Made by a program: the position numbers and the translations under genes. From Actinokineospora inagensis DSM 44258 (lineage in GTDB: Bacteria > Actinomycetota > Actinomycetes > Mycobacteriales > Pseudonocardiaceae), in NCBI RefSeq assembly GCF_000482865.1, contig NZ_KI519517.1, positions 188,548 through 252,547 of the forward strand: a stretch of DNA of 64,000 bases, given 5' to 3'. Below are positions 9,526 through 20,100 of the stretch, piece by piece. How positions within the stretch are numbered: the stretch's first letter is position 1; the number at the start of each line of letters is the position of its first letter. Below the pieces are notes generated by a model. It was not told the origin of the DNA. It ran no database searches and worked only from the letters and a program-made list of their open reading frames with translations.

Positions 9526-11073
9526 ATGCCTCAATCGACGAAATGTGCCCCCGGACATGCGCGTTCGATGTTTATCGGCAGCATTACGGCGGTTATTGCA
9601 GTCGTTTTCTCCGGTTTACCCGGATCGGCGTCCGCGGCCGGGCTGCCGCCGTCGCCGATCGGCCCGCTCGGCGTGTTCGCCGCCCCGAGCGCCGCGGCGG
9701 CGCCACCGGTCGTCAAGCCCTACCTGTCCCGCCAGGACCTGGTGCCGCCGGTGATCAAGGTGGACACGAACACCGCGCCCACCTCGCCGGGCCTGATCCT
9801 GCTGACCCCCAAGGCGACCACCAACGAGCAGATGGGCCCGATGTTGGTCGACGACTCGGGCAACCCGCTGTGGTTCGACCAGCGCGGCGACAAGATCCGC
9901 CTGGTGATGAACGCGCAGAAGCAGACCTACCGGGGCAAGCCGGTGCTGATGTGGTGGGAGGGCGCGTTCATCCCGCTCGGCTGGGGCATGGGCACCGTCA
10001 CCATCGTCGACGACCACTACCGCACCGTCGCCCAGGTGGGCGTGGACAACAGCATCGACCTGCACGCCATCAAGATCACCCCGCAGAACACGCTGATCGC
10101 GGTGTCCTACCGGACGACGAACACGGTGCCTGGCGGCGTCTCGCTGCGGCCGATCGTGGAGAACGTCATCCGCGAGATCGACATCGCCACCGGCAAGGTG
10201 CTCTGGACCTGGTCGAGCCTGGACCACATCCCCACCAACGAGTCCTACCTGCGCTCCAACGAACTGGTGGCGTGGGACTACCTGCACTTCAACGCGGTCG
10301 ACCTCAACGCCGACGGCAACATCGTCATCTCCGGCCGCAACACGCACACCGTGTACACCATCGAGCGCGGCACCGGGAAGATCCTCTCCCGGATGGGCGG
10401 CAAGTTCTCCGACTACACCGTCGCCCCGGACGCGCAGTTCGCCTGGCAGCACAACGTGCAGGTGACGGCCAACGGCGACATCAGCATGTTCGACAACGAG
10501 CAGGGCGCCACCTTCCCGCCGACCTCGCCGACGCTGCCGTACTCGCGGGCGATCGTCGTGCACGTGGACCCGGCCACCAAGACCGTGTCGCTGGTCCGGT
10601 CGGTGCACACGCCGGACAACCTGGGCACCGGCGCGCAGGGCAGCAACCAGCCGATGCCGGACGGGCACGACTTCGTCAGTTGGGGCGACACCGGCCGCTA
10701 CAGCGAGTTCGACCAGAACAACCAGATGATCTACGACGCGCACTTCACCGGCGCCACGGTCAACACCTTCGTCGGCAACCGGGTCGACTGGCACGGCTAC
10801 CCGACCGAGCCGCCCGCGATCGCGGCCACCAAGACCGCCACCGGCGGGGTCACCGCGTACGCGAGCTGGAACGGCTCCACCGAGCTGCGCCGCTGGCAGT
10901 TGCTCACCGGCAACGACCCCAAGCACCTCAAGGTCGTCAGCGAGGTGCCGCGCGGCGGGTTCGAGACGTCGCTGACCGACGCCGGTGCCGCCACCTACGC
11001 CGCGGTCCGCGCGCTGGACGCGAACGGCAAGGTGCTGGCGACCTCACCGGTTGCGCAGGTGCAGGCCGGATGA
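9526..11073 (+). CDS. Secreted arylsulfotransferase (ASST)-family protein
   Basis: 515 residues from the ATG at 9526, chosen because GGAAG lies seven bases upstream and the N-terminus then reads as a signal peptide (basic start, hydrophobic MFIGSITAVIAVVFSGL, cleavage near SASA-A). The rest is a beta-propeller-like protein with repeated units such as DLNADGNIVISGRNTHTVY and HNVQVTANGDISMFDNEQG, as in the Arylsulfotran family. Relatives move sulfate between phenolic donors and acceptors without PAPS, outside the membrane. Overlaps the next gene as ATGA. Codon 31 is TTA (9616-9618), a rare codon that in actinomycetes can impose bldA control. Family assignment is from memory of sequence pattern; the catalytic His was not proven. 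Confidence 0.82.
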   Translation: MPQSTKCAPGHARSMFIGSITAVIAVVFSGLPGSASAAGLPPSPIGPLGVFAAPSAAAAPPVVKPYLSRQDLVPPVIKVDTNTAPTSPGLILLTPKATTNEQMGPMLVDDSGNPLWFDQRGDKIRLVMNAQKQTYRGKPVLMWWEGAFIPLGWGMGTVTIVDDHYRTVAQVGVDNSIDLHAIKITPQNTLIAVSYRTTNTVPGGVSLRPIVENVIREIDIATGKVLWTWSSLDHIPTNESYLRSNELVAWDYLHFNAVDLNADGNIVISGRNTHTVYTIERGTGKILSRMGGKFSDYTVAPDAQFAWQHNVQVTANGDISMFDNEQGATFPPTSPTLPYSRAIVVHVDPATKTVSLVRSVHTPDNLGTGAQGSNQPMPDGHDFVSWGDTGRYSEFDQNNQMIYDAHFTGATVNTFVGNRVDWHGYPTEPPAIAATKTATGGVTAYASWNGSTELRRWQLLTGNDPKHLKVVSEVPRGGFETSLTDAGAATYAAVRALDANGKVLATSPVAQVQAG

Positions 11074-12410
11074 GCAGCCGGGGCGCCGTTGTCTGGCTCA
11101 CCGGCTTGTCCGGGTCGGGCAAGTCGACCATCGCCAGGGCGCTGGCGGTCGAGCTGGCGGGCGCGGGCACTCCGACCGAGGTGCTCGACGGGGACGTGGT
11201 GCGCTCCGCGCTGTCCGCCGAACTGGGCTTCAGCAGACGCGATCGGGGCATCCAGGTGCAGCGGGTCGGCTACCTGGCCGACCTGCTGTCCCGGCACGGG
11301 GTGACCGTGGTGGTCGCGCTGATCTCGCCGTACCGGGAGAACCGGGACGCGGTGCGGGCCGCCCTCGAGGCGGCCGGGTCGTCCTTTGTGGAGGTTCATG
11401 TCCGCGCGCCGCTGCAGGAGCTGATCCGCCGCGACACCAAGGGCCTCTACCGCAAGGCGCTGGCCGGGGAGATCAACGCCTTCACCGGCATCAGCGATCC
11501 CTACGAGCCACCCGGCCAACCGGAACTGGTGGTGGACACCGACGAGTGCGACCCGGCCGACGCGGTCGCCGAGATCATGTCCGCGCTGCGCCGGGCGCAG
11601 GCGGCCGACTCCGGTGACCACGCGCTGGCCGGTGACCTCGCCGTCGCCGCCGGGCGGCGGCTGCTGGCGTTGCGCGCCGAACTGGGTTTCGCCGATCCCG
11701 GCGCGCTGCGCGACGCGGGCGACCAGGGCTCGCACGCGCTGCTGGCGGCCAAGATCGCCGAGCACCGGCCGCACGACCGGCTGCGCTCGGAGGAGGCGTC
11801 CGGCGACGGCAGCGGCGAGCGGCTGTGGATCGTCGACCCGCTCGACGGCACCCGCGAGTTCGGTGAGGCCGACCGCACCGACTGGGCCGTGCACGTGGCC
11901 CTGTGGTCCGGCGGCGCGCTCACCGCGGGCGCCGTCGCGCTGCCCGCCCGCGACCTGCTGCTGACCACCGCCGCCGCGGTCGCCCGGCCGCGCGCGCCGG
12001 GCCGGTTCCGGATCGCGGTCAGCCGCACCCGGCCGCCCGCGCTGGCCAAGGCGCTGGCCGAGGAGTTGGACGCCGACCTGGTCCCGATGGGCTCGGCCGG
12101 GGTGAAGATCGCCTCGGTGCTGCTCGGCGAGACCGACCTGTACGTGCACGGCGGCGGCCAGTACGAGTGGGACTCCGCCGCCCCGGTCGCGGTGGCGCTC
12201 GCCGCCGGGCTGCACGCGTCCCGGTTGGACGGTTCCCCGCTGGTCTACGGCCGCCCCGACGCGTGGCTGCCGGACCTGGTGGTGTGCCGGGCCGACGACG
12301 CCGACCGGGTGCTCGCCGCCGTGAAGACCGTTGAGCAGGCCGCTGAGCACGGTGTTGGGCACAGTGCCGCGCCGGGCGCCCCGGCCACCCGAGTTGAGGA
12401 GAAGGCATGA
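11070..12410 (+). CDS. Fused APS kinase (CysC) / PAP phosphatase (CysQ)
   Basis: 446 residues. Residues 1-~175 are an APS kinase: Walker A GLSGSGKST, then LDGDVVRSALSAELGFS and VVVALISPYRENRDAVR. Residues ~185-420 are a 3'(2'),5'-bisphosphate nucleotidase of the inositol monophosphatase fold: LRSEEA, DPLDGTREF and YEWDSAAPVAVALAAG, the three metal-site motifs. The protein would make PAPS from APS and remove the inhibitory by-product PAP, i.e. supply and clean up after the sulfotransferase encoded next. Both ends overlap neighbours as ATGA (11070 and 12407), so the three genes are translationally coupled. No ATP sulfurylase gene is in the window, so APS must come from elsewhere. Confidence 0.92.
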   Translation: MSSRGAVVWLTGLSGSGKSTIARALAVELAGAGTPTEVLDGDVVRSALSAELGFSRRDRGIQVQRVGYLADLLSRHGVTVVVALISPYRENRDAVRAALEAAGSSFVEVHVRAPLQELIRRDTKGLYRKALAGEINAFTGISDPYEPPGQPELVVDTDECDPADAVAEIMSALRRAQAADSGDHALAGDLAVAAGRRLLALRAELGFADPGALRDAGDQGSHALLAAKIAEHRPHDRLRSEEASGDGSGERLWIVDPLDGTREFGEADRTDWAVHVALWSGGALTAGAVALPARDLLLTTAAAVARPRAPGRFRIAVSRTRPPALAKALAEELDADLVPMGSAGVKIASVLLGETDLYVHGGGQYEWDSAAPVAVALAAGLHASRLDGSPLVYGRPDAWLPDLVVCRADDADRVLAAVKTVEQAAEHGVGHSAAPGAPATRVEEKA

Positions 12411-13039
12411 AGGTCATCGGCGTCGGTCTCGGCCGCACCGGCACGGCCTCGGTGAAGGCGGCGCTGGAGCAGTTGGGCTTCGGCCCCTGCTACCACATGT
12501 TCGAGGTCACCGCGCACCCCGAGCACGGCGAGCAGTGGCTCTCCGGGTACGCGGGCGGCCCGGTCGACTGGGCCGCGGTGTTCGCGGGCTACAAGTCCAC
12601 AATGGACTGGCCGGGCTGTTCGTTCTGGACCGAGCTCGTCGACCGCTACCCGGACGCGAAGGTCCTGCTGACCGTCCGCGACCCGCTGAGCTGGTACGGC
12701 AGCATGGCCCGCACCCTGTTGCCGGTGTGGAAGATGTCCACCGACCCGGCGCGCGATGTCCCCGGTTTCGAGTGGTACGGCCAACTCGTCAAAGCGATCT
12801 CCGACCACACCTTCGGCGGCGACCTCGACGACCGGGACCACCTGATCGGCGCGTTCACCGCGCACAACGACGCCGTGCGGGCCGCTGTCCCGGCCGACCG
12901 GCTGCTCAGCTACGAGGTCGGCCAGGGCTGGGCGCCGCTGTGCGAGTTCCTTGGTGTCGCGGTCCCCGACGGCGACTTCCCCCACCTGAACGACACCGCG
13001 TCGTTCCAGTCCATGGTCGAGCGGCTGCTGACCGCCTGA
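12407..13039 (+). CDS. PAPS-dependent sulfotransferase family protein
   Basis: 210 residues. The N-terminal P-loop-like GVGLGRTGTASVKAALEQLG is the 5'-phosphosulfate-binding loop of the Sulfotransfer_4 group, which covers the actinobacterial/NAD-dependent-epimerase-type sulfotransferases. VLLTVRDPLSWYGSM provides the 3'-phosphate-binding region. Expected to transfer sulfate from PAPS to a hydroxyl of a small molecule in the cytosol. Its start overlaps the stop of the PAPS-making enzyme (ATGA), and a PKS starts 54 bases downstream, so the acceptor is probably a polyketide intermediate or a carrier molecule (inference). Confidence 0.87.
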   Translation: MKVIGVGLGRTGTASVKAALEQLGFGPCYHMFEVTAHPEHGEQWLSGYAGGPVDWAAVFAGYKSTMDWPGCSFWTELVDRYPDAKVLLTVRDPLSWYGSMARTLLPVWKMSTDPARDVPGFEWYGQLVKAISDHTFGGDLDDRDHLIGAFTAHNDAVRAAVPADRLLSYEVGQGWAPLCEFLGVAVPDGDFPHLNDTASFQSMVERLLTA

Positions 13040-13092
13040 CCGCGTGACCATCTGACCGTCTGACCGCGGACGTCCCGCCGGAGGCACCACCG

Positions 13093-16000
13093 ATGGAAGA
13101 GTTGCGCGCCGAACTGCGCCGGTTGCGCGCCCGGGTCGCCGGGCTGACCGAGCCGATCGCCGTGGTCGGCACCGGCTGCCGGTTCGCGGGCGGGGTCGCC
13201 TCGGCGGACGACCTGTGGGACGTGGTCGCGGCGGGCCGGGACGTCGTGTCCGGCCCGCCGACCGACCGCGGCTGGGACCAGCGCGGCCTGACCGGCGGCG
13301 GGTTCCTCGACCACGCCCTCGACTTCGACGCCGACCTGTTCGGCGTCAGCCCGCGCGCCGCGCTCGGCATGGACCCGCAGCAGCGGGTCCTGCTGGAGGT
13401 GTGCTGGTCGGCGTTCGAGGACGCCGGGTTCACCCCGGGCGCGGACGAGTTGACCGGCGTGTTCGTCGGCGTCGCCCACCACGACCACGCCGCCCGGCTG
13501 CGCTCGGTGCCTGCCGAGGTCGCCGGGCACCTGGGGTTGGGCAGCGCGACCAGCGTCGTGTCCGGGCGGATCGCGCACACCTTCGGGCTCACCGGGCCCG
13601 CGCTGACCATCGACACGGCGTGCTCGTCGTCGCTGGTGGCGTTGCACTTGGCCGTCCAGTCGCTGCGGCGGGGCGAGGCCGAGGTCGCGCTGGCGGGCGG
13701 TGTGACGGTCATGTCGACGGCCACCACCTTCACCGAGTTCGCCCGGATGGGCGCCATCTCCCCGGACGGCCGGTGCCGCGCGTTCGCCGAGGGGGCGGCC
13801 GGGTTCGGGCCGTCCGAGGGCGCCGGGGTACTCGTGCTGGAACGGCTGTCCCGCGCGCGGGAACTGGGCCACCGGGTGCTCGCCGTGGTGCGCGGGTCCG
13901 CGGTCAACTCCGACGGCGCCGCGGGCTGGCTGACCGCTCCCGACGCGGACGCCCAGGCCAGGGTGATCGCCGCCGCGCTCGCCGACGCCGGGCTCCGACC
14001 GTCCGATGTGGACGCGGTGGAGGCGCACGGGACCGGCACCCAGCTTGGTGATCCGGTGGAGGCGCGGGCGCTGGCGGCCACCTTCGGACCGGGCCGGGAC
14101 CGGCCGCTGTACCTGGGGTCGGTCAAGTCGAACATCGGGCACACCCAGGCCGCCGCCGGGGTCGCCGGCGTGATCAAGACGATCGCCGGGCTGCGCCGCG
14201 GTGTGCTCGCCAAGTCCCTGCACATCGAACAGCCGTGCTCCGGCGTCGAGTGGGGGCCGATCTCGCTGCTGCGCGACCAAGTGGCCTGGCCCGACCACGG
14301 ACAGCCGCGCCGCGCGGGCGTGTCCGCGTTCGGCATCAGCGGGACCAACGCGCACGTGGTCCTCGAACAGGCACCCGAGCAGGTCGCCCCGGAACGTCCT
14401 TCGCGCCCCGACCCCGGTCTCGGCCTGATCAGCCCGACCGTGCCGCTGCTGCTCTCCGCAGCTTCCGCCGCCGCGCTGCGGGCGCAGGCGAACCTGCTCA
14501 AGGAGTCCTTACCCGGCGGCAGCACCGGCGGAGTCGGCGTGTCGTTGACGCGCAGGCCGGTGCTGGGCCACCGCGCCGTCGTGCTCGCCCACTCGGACCA
14601 GACCGCGGTGGCCGGGCTCGGTGCGCTGGTCGACGGGGACCCGGGCGCGGGTGAGCTCGTCGTCGGTCCCGGCGACGTCGGCCGGGGCGGTTCCGGGGCG
14701 GTCCTGGTGTTCGGCGGCCAGGGCTCGGAGTGGGTCGGCATGGGGGAGGACCTGCTCGCCTCCTGCGGGGTGTTCGCCGATCGGATGGCCGAGTGCGCCA
14801 AAGAGCTTTCCCACCTGGTCGACTGGGACGTCCGCGCGGTGCTGTCGGACCCGGACGCCCTGCGCCGGGTGGACGTGCTGCAGCCCACCCTCTTCGCCGT
14901 GATGGTCTCGCTCGCCGCCATGTGGCAGGCCTGCGGTATCCGGGTCGACGCGGTCGCCGGGCAGTCCCAGGGTGAGGTCGCCGCCGCCTGCGTCGCGGGC
15001 GCGCTGTCGCTGGGTGACGCCATGCGGGTCGCGGTCACCCGGTCCCGGCTGGTCGCCGCGCTCGACGGCGGCGCGATGGCCTGGGTGCACGCGCCCTGGG
15101 GGTGGGTCCACCAGGCCGCGCACACCATCCGCAGGTCGAACGGCGTGGACGGCACCGGCTGCGGGGCGGATGGCTGTCCGAGCACCGGGGTGTGGCTGGC
15201 GTCGGTGAACGCGCCCACGTCGGTCGTCGTCTCCGGGACCCCCGAGATCTTCGACGCCCTGCTCGCGTACTGCGACGAGCACGGCGTGCGGGCGGGCCGG
15301 ACTCCGATCGGCTACGCCTCGCACAGCCCGCACGTGGAGGTCGTCGAGACCGCGCTGCGGCACGAACTGCGCGACATCACCCCGCTGGCCGCGAAGATCC
15401 CGATGATCTCCTCGGTCACCGGCGCCGAGGTCGACATCGTCGACGCCGACTACTGGTACCGCAACCTGCGTGCCCCGGTCCGGCTGGACCGGGCCGTCGC
15501 CACGCTGCTGGCCCGCGGCCACACCGCGTTCGTCGACTGCAGCCCGCACCCGATCCTCAACCCGGCGCTGCACCGCAACCTGCACGGGCACACCACGCAC
15601 ACCAGCCACGCCGTCATCGCCACCATCCAGCGCGACGACGGCACGCCGAACCGGTTCCTGACCAACCTGGCCACCGCGCACGTGTCCGGGGTCGGCGTCG
15701 ACTGGTCGTCGCTGCTGGGTGGCCTGCCGGACCGGCCGGTCGCGCTGCCCGGGTACCCGTTCCAGCGGTCCCGCTACTGGATCCCGGCCGAACGGCGGTC
15801 GCTCGGCGCGCTGATGAGTACACAGTGGACGAAGGTGGACCCGGTCCCGGCCGAGGTGGTCTGGGCCGAGGACGCCCCGGCTGAGCCGTCCGGCCTGCTC
15901 GTGCTGCCGATCACCGCCCGGGAAACCGTCGACGCGCTGCGCGAGGTGTCCGGGTTGCTGACCCGCTGGCGCACCGACCCGGCGTGGGCGGGCGCCCGGC

Positions 16001-17079
16001 CGGTGGTGGTGACGCGGGGCGAGTCGCCGGACGACCCGGCGGCCGCCGCGGTCTGGGGGTACGTGCGCTCGGCCCAACTCGTCCACCCCGGTCAGGTCAA
16101 GCTGGTCCACCTGCCGACCGCCGAGCCCGCGGCCACCGTGGCCGCGGTCGTCGGCGCGGGGGACCAGTTGGTGGTCCGCGCGGACGGGGTCCACGAGCCC
16201 CGGCTGGTCCCGGCGACCGGGCAGTGCCCGGCGCCGGACCTCGGCCACGGCACCGTGCTGATCGCAGGCGGCACCGATGCCGACCGCGCGATGTTCGCCC
16301 GCGCCATGACCGACCTCGGCGCCCGCGACCTCCTCGTGCTCGGCCACCCACTGCCGGACCTGACCGACACGGCGCCGATCCGGTTCACCGATGACGACAT
16401 CCCGCGCGCACTGGCCCAAGTGGACTCACTGGCCGGTGTCGTCTACGCGGGCACCCGCTACGACGACGCCTTGGCCCTGCACGAGCTCACCGCAGAGGCA
16501 GGCCTCGCCCTGTTCGTACTCTCCAGCTCCGCCAACGGTCTGCTCGGCGGCAAGGGCGCCGTGCCCGCCGCCGCGTTCAACTCCCTCGCCCGCCGCCGCG
16601 CCACCCACGGCCTGCCCGCCAAGGCGATCGCCTGGGGTCCGGCGGAAGAAGGCCACCTCGGGGTGACCCCATTGTCCACAGAGGACAAGCGAGTGCTGGT
16701 CGGCGCCGCGCTGCGCACCCCGGAGCCCGTGCTGGCGGCGGTCGAACTGGACCCGGCCGCGCTGCGGGTCTGGCCGGTCGTGCCGCCGCCGCTGCGGCAC
16801 ATGGCCGCCCGCCAAGAGCCCACCCCGGCAGTGGGCACCGACCTGGACAGCCTGCTGGACCTGGTCCGCGCGCACGTCGCGGTCGTCCTCGGCCGACCGG
16901 GTGCCGCCGCAGTCCCCGCCGGGGCGGCGCTGCGCGACCTGGGTTTCGACTCGCTCACCGCGGTCGAGCTGCGCAACCGGCTCAGCCTCGCCACCGGCGT
17001 CGCGCTGCCGCCCACCCTGGTCTTCGACCACCCCACACCTGCTGCGGTGGCCGAGTGCCTCCGTGCGGAACTCGCATAG
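13093..17079 (+). CDS. Type I PKS: docking helix-KS-AT-inactive KR-ACP
   Basis: 1328 residues. A charged helix ([14 protein letters not shown]) resembles a docking domain, so it probably receives a chain from another protein. KS: Cys177, His312, His350. AT (about 535-850): Ser625 in GQSQGE and YASH at 741-744, the methylmalonyl-type signature. The KR region (about 920-1190) is degenerate: the Rossmann loop reads AGGTDADR and the catalytic Tyr position falls in [11 protein letters not shown], so no ketoreduction is expected. ACP Ser1287 in LGFDSLT. No DH, ER or thioesterase. Codon 473 is TTA (14509-14511). A GGAGG site precedes the ATG. Its AT is the only one in the window and could load the AT-less module in trans (inference). 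Confidence 0.93.
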   Translation: MEELRAELRRLRARVAGLTEPIAVVGTGCRFAGGVASADDLWDVVAAGRDVVSGPPTDRGWDQRGLTGGGFLDHALDFDADLFGVSPRAALGMDPQQRVLLEVCWSAFEDAGFTPGADELTGVFVGVAHHDHAARLRSVPAEVAGHLGLGSATSVVSGRIAHTFGLTGPALTIDTACSSSLVALHLAVQSLRRGEAEVALAGGVTVMSTATTFTEFARMGAISPDGRCRAFAEGAAGFGPSEGAGVLVLERLSRARELGHRVLAVVRGSAVNSDGAAGWLTAPDADAQARVIAAALADAGLRPSDVDAVEAHGTGTQLGDPVEARALAATFGPGRDRPLYLGSVKSNIGHTQAAAGVAGVIKTIAGLRRGVLAKSLHIEQPCSGVEWGPISLLRDQVAWPDHGQPRRAGVSAFGISGTNAHVVLEQAPEQVAPERPSRPDPGLGLISPTVPLLLSAASAAALRAQANLLKESLPGGSTGGVGVSLTRRPVLGHRAVVLAHSDQTAVAGLGALVDGDPGAGELVVGPGDVGRGGSGAVLVFGGQGSEWVGMGEDLLASCGVFADRMAECAKELSHLVDWDVRAVLSDPDALRRVDVLQPTLFAVMVSLAAMWQACGIRVDAVAGQSQGEVAAACVAGALSLGDAMRVAVTRSRLVAALDGGAMAWVHAPWGWVHQAAHTIRRSNGVDGTGCGADGCPSTGVWLASVNAPTSVVVSGTPEIFDALLAYCDEHGVRAGRTPIGYASHSPHVEVVETALRHELRDITPLAAKIPMISSVTGAEVDIVDADYWYRNLRAPVRLDRAVATLLARGHTAFVDCSPHPILNPALHRNLHGHTTHTSHAVIATIQRDDGTPNRFLTNLATAHVSGVGVDWSSLLGGLPDRPVALPGYPFQRSRYWIPAERRSLGALMSTQWTKVDPVPAEVVWAEDAPAEPSGLLVLPITARETVDALREVSGLLTRWRTDPAWAGARPVVVTRGESPDDPAAAAVWGYVRSAQLVHPGQVKLVHLPTAEPAATVAAVVGAGDQLVVRADGVHEPRLVPATGQCPAPDLGHGTVLIAGGTDADRAMFARAMTDLGARDLLVLGHPLPDLTDTAPIRFTDDDIPRALAQVDSLAGVVYAGTRYDDALALHELTAEAGLALFVLSSSANGLLGGKGAVPAAAFNSLARRRATHGLPAKAIAWGPAEEGHLGVTPLSTEDKRVLVGAALRTPEPVLAAVELDPAALRVWPVVPPPLRHMAARQEPTPAVGTDLDSLLDLVRAHVAVVLGRPGAAAVPAGAALRDLGFDSLTAVELRNRLSLATGVALPPTLVFDHPTPAAVAECLRAELA

Positions 17080-17101
17080 CCCAACCCGGTTCGGAGGAAC
17101 C

Positions 17102-20100
17102 ATGCTTACATCCAGGAGGCGCACGACGGCGCGCGCGGCCAGAGCGGCCATCGCCACCGTCGCGCTCGGCACCGTGCTGAGCGGCGTCCACCTCGCCCCG
17201 GCGGAAGCGGCAGGTGCCCCGGCCACGGCCTGGTCACACTCGGTCACCCTGCTGACCGGTGACCGGGTGGAGGTGGACGCGCTGGGCAACCGGTCGATCC
17301 ACCCCGCCCCGAACCGGCAGAAGACCCTGTTCCAGTACTACGAGCGCGACGGCCACCACTTCGTCGTCCCGGTCGACGCGCTCGCCCCGCTCGCGAACGG
17401 CAAGCTCGACGAGCGCCTGTTCGACATCGACACCCTGCTGGCCGACAAGTACGACGACGCGCACACCCGGACCCTGCCGCTGATCGTCACCTACCAGCCC
17501 GGTCTGGCCCCCGCGCACCTCGCGGGCGTGGCATCGACGATGAACCTGGCGTCCATCAACGCCTCCGCCGTCGCCGCCAACCGGGACGGGTCGGCCTGGG
17601 CCGCGGTGAACACCCCGGGCGTGCGCAAGATCTGGCTCGACGGCACCCGCACACCGCTGCTGGACAAGAGCGCCCTGCAGATCGGCGCCCCGACCGCATG
17701 GCAGGCCGGGTACACCGGCAAGGGCGTCACCGTCGCCGTGCTCGACAGCGGCGTCGACACGACCCACCCGGACCTGACGACCCAGGTCGCGGCCGAGAAG
17801 AACTTCACCGACTCGCCGGACGGACTGGACTGGATCGGCCACGGCACCCACCTGGCGTCGATCATCGCCGGCACCGGGGCCAAGTACAAGGGCATCGCCA
17901 ACGGCGCCACCCTGCTCGACGGCAAGATCTTCGACGACGACGGGATGAGCCGCGACTCCTGGATCATCGCGGGCATGCAGTGGGCAGCCGACCAGGGCGC
18001 CAAGATCGTCAACCTGAGCCTGGGCATGAACGACCTGCCGGACACCGACCCCCTTGAGGACGCGGTCAACACGATCTCCGCGCAGAAGGGCACCCTGTTC
18101 GTCGTGGCAGCGGGCAACGACGGCCTCAACGGCGGCGGCACCGTCGGCTCACCCGCCAGCGCCGACGCCGCGCTCGCCGTCGGCGCGGTCGACCGCGCCG
18201 ACAAGGTCACCATCTGGTCCAGCCGCGGCCCGCGCATCGGCGACGGCGCGGTGAAGCCGGACATCACCGCGCCCGGCCTCGCCATTGTCGCCGCCCGCTC
18301 GGCGCAGTCGCAGGGCGACGGCCAGTACGTGGCCGAGACCGGTACGTCGATGGCCGCCGCGCACGTCGCCGGGGCCGCCGCCGTCCTCGCCCAGCAACAC
18401 CCGGACTGGACCGGTGAGCAGCTCAAGGACGTGTTGATGGCGAGCGCCAAGCCCGGCGCGCAGCAGACCATCTTCCAGGAGGGCGCAGGCCGGGTCGACG
18501 TCGCCGCCGCCATCACCCAGGCCGTGTCGGCCAGCCCCGCCTCGGTGCAGATGGGCGTCGAACGGCTCCCGGACACCGGCGGCCAGACCTTCACCAAGAC
18601 GGTCACCTACCGCAACACCGGCACCGCCGACACGACCCTGGACCTCAAGGTCGGCATGCTCGACCCGAACGGCAAGGCGTCCACCGTGCTGTCCGTGTCG
18701 CCCGCGCACCTGAGCGTCCCGGCGGGCGGCACCGCGACCGCGACCTACACCGCCAACCCGGCCGCCGCGAACGTGCAGGGCCTCTACCCGGGCATCGTCA
18801 CCGCGACCGGCCCGAACGGCACCGTCCGCACCCCGTTCGTCTGGGGCCGCTCGGTGCAGACCTACGAGATCACCGTCCCGCAGACCGGCCTGGACGGTCA
18901 GCCCGCGGTGAACAGCACCGTCACGTTCGTGTCCAAGGCCGCGGGCGCCAAGCAGTACCCGGTGCCGCCGTCCGGCCGCCTGCGGTTGCCCGCCGGTGAC
19001 TACTCGATCAACTCGGTGCTCATCGGCGACGAGGTGAACTGGCTGTTCCAACCGACGTTCACCGTCACCGGCGACGCGACGGTGGCCATCGACTTCCGGC
19101 AGACCAAGCGGCTGACCATCACCCCACCCACCCGGGACGCCACCGGCACCTTCGCCGACGTCGCCCTGTCCTACGGCGACTACGCGACCGGCATCGCCGG
19201 GACCGACCTCACCCGGACCTCGACCGGTACGGTCGGCGCCCCGATCGCGGGCACCGCGCTGACCACCAAGATCCAGACCCAGTGGGTGGCCGACAACGGC
19301 GACTTCTACGGCCTGGCGTACTTCGGCCACGGCAGCCTGCCGAACGGTCTGGACAAGCACCCGTCGAAGCGGGACCTGGCGCACGTCCGGGCCGACCTGC
19401 GCACCACCATCGCCGGTCACAACGGCCTGCGCGGCGCGTTCCCGTTCCCGACCGCGGGCAGCGTGCTGGACTCCAGCCCCGGGTACCAGACCTACGCGCT
19501 CCCGCACGTCCGCGACGAGTACTACACGACCGAGGCCGACGGGGCCGCCTGGACCACCGAGCTGATCCAGACCGCGCCCGGCAGCACGACCGCCGAGGAC
19601 ACGATCCTGAGCCCGCTGCGCCGCTACCAGGCGGGCCGCGGCTACACCGAGACGTTCAACCAGGGCGTGTTCGCGCCCGCGTTCCCGCTCGTCCCCAAGG
19701 GCCAGTCGTTCGTCGGCCGGAACAAGGACGCCATCCACGCCTCGATGTCGCTGTTCGGTGACGCCTCGGGCAACGCGGGCAACGGGTCCCTGTCCAGCAC
19801 CGTCACCTCCCTCTACCGCAACGACACCAAGGTCGGCGACTGGACCAACCCCACCCCCGCCACCTTCAACGTCCCCGCGGACGAGGGCACCTACCGGCTG
19901 ACCGCGGACGCCGTCCGCACCCCGGGCACCGGTGACGCCTCGACCCACGTGACGGCCGCGTGGACCTTCAAGTCCAGCCACACGGACGCGGACACCGCGC
20001 TGCCCATCTCCACGCTGCGTGTCCTCGCACCCGTCGACGCGAACAACTCGGCCGCCAAGGACAAGCTGTTCGTCATCCCGTTCGCCCTGCAACCCCAGGC

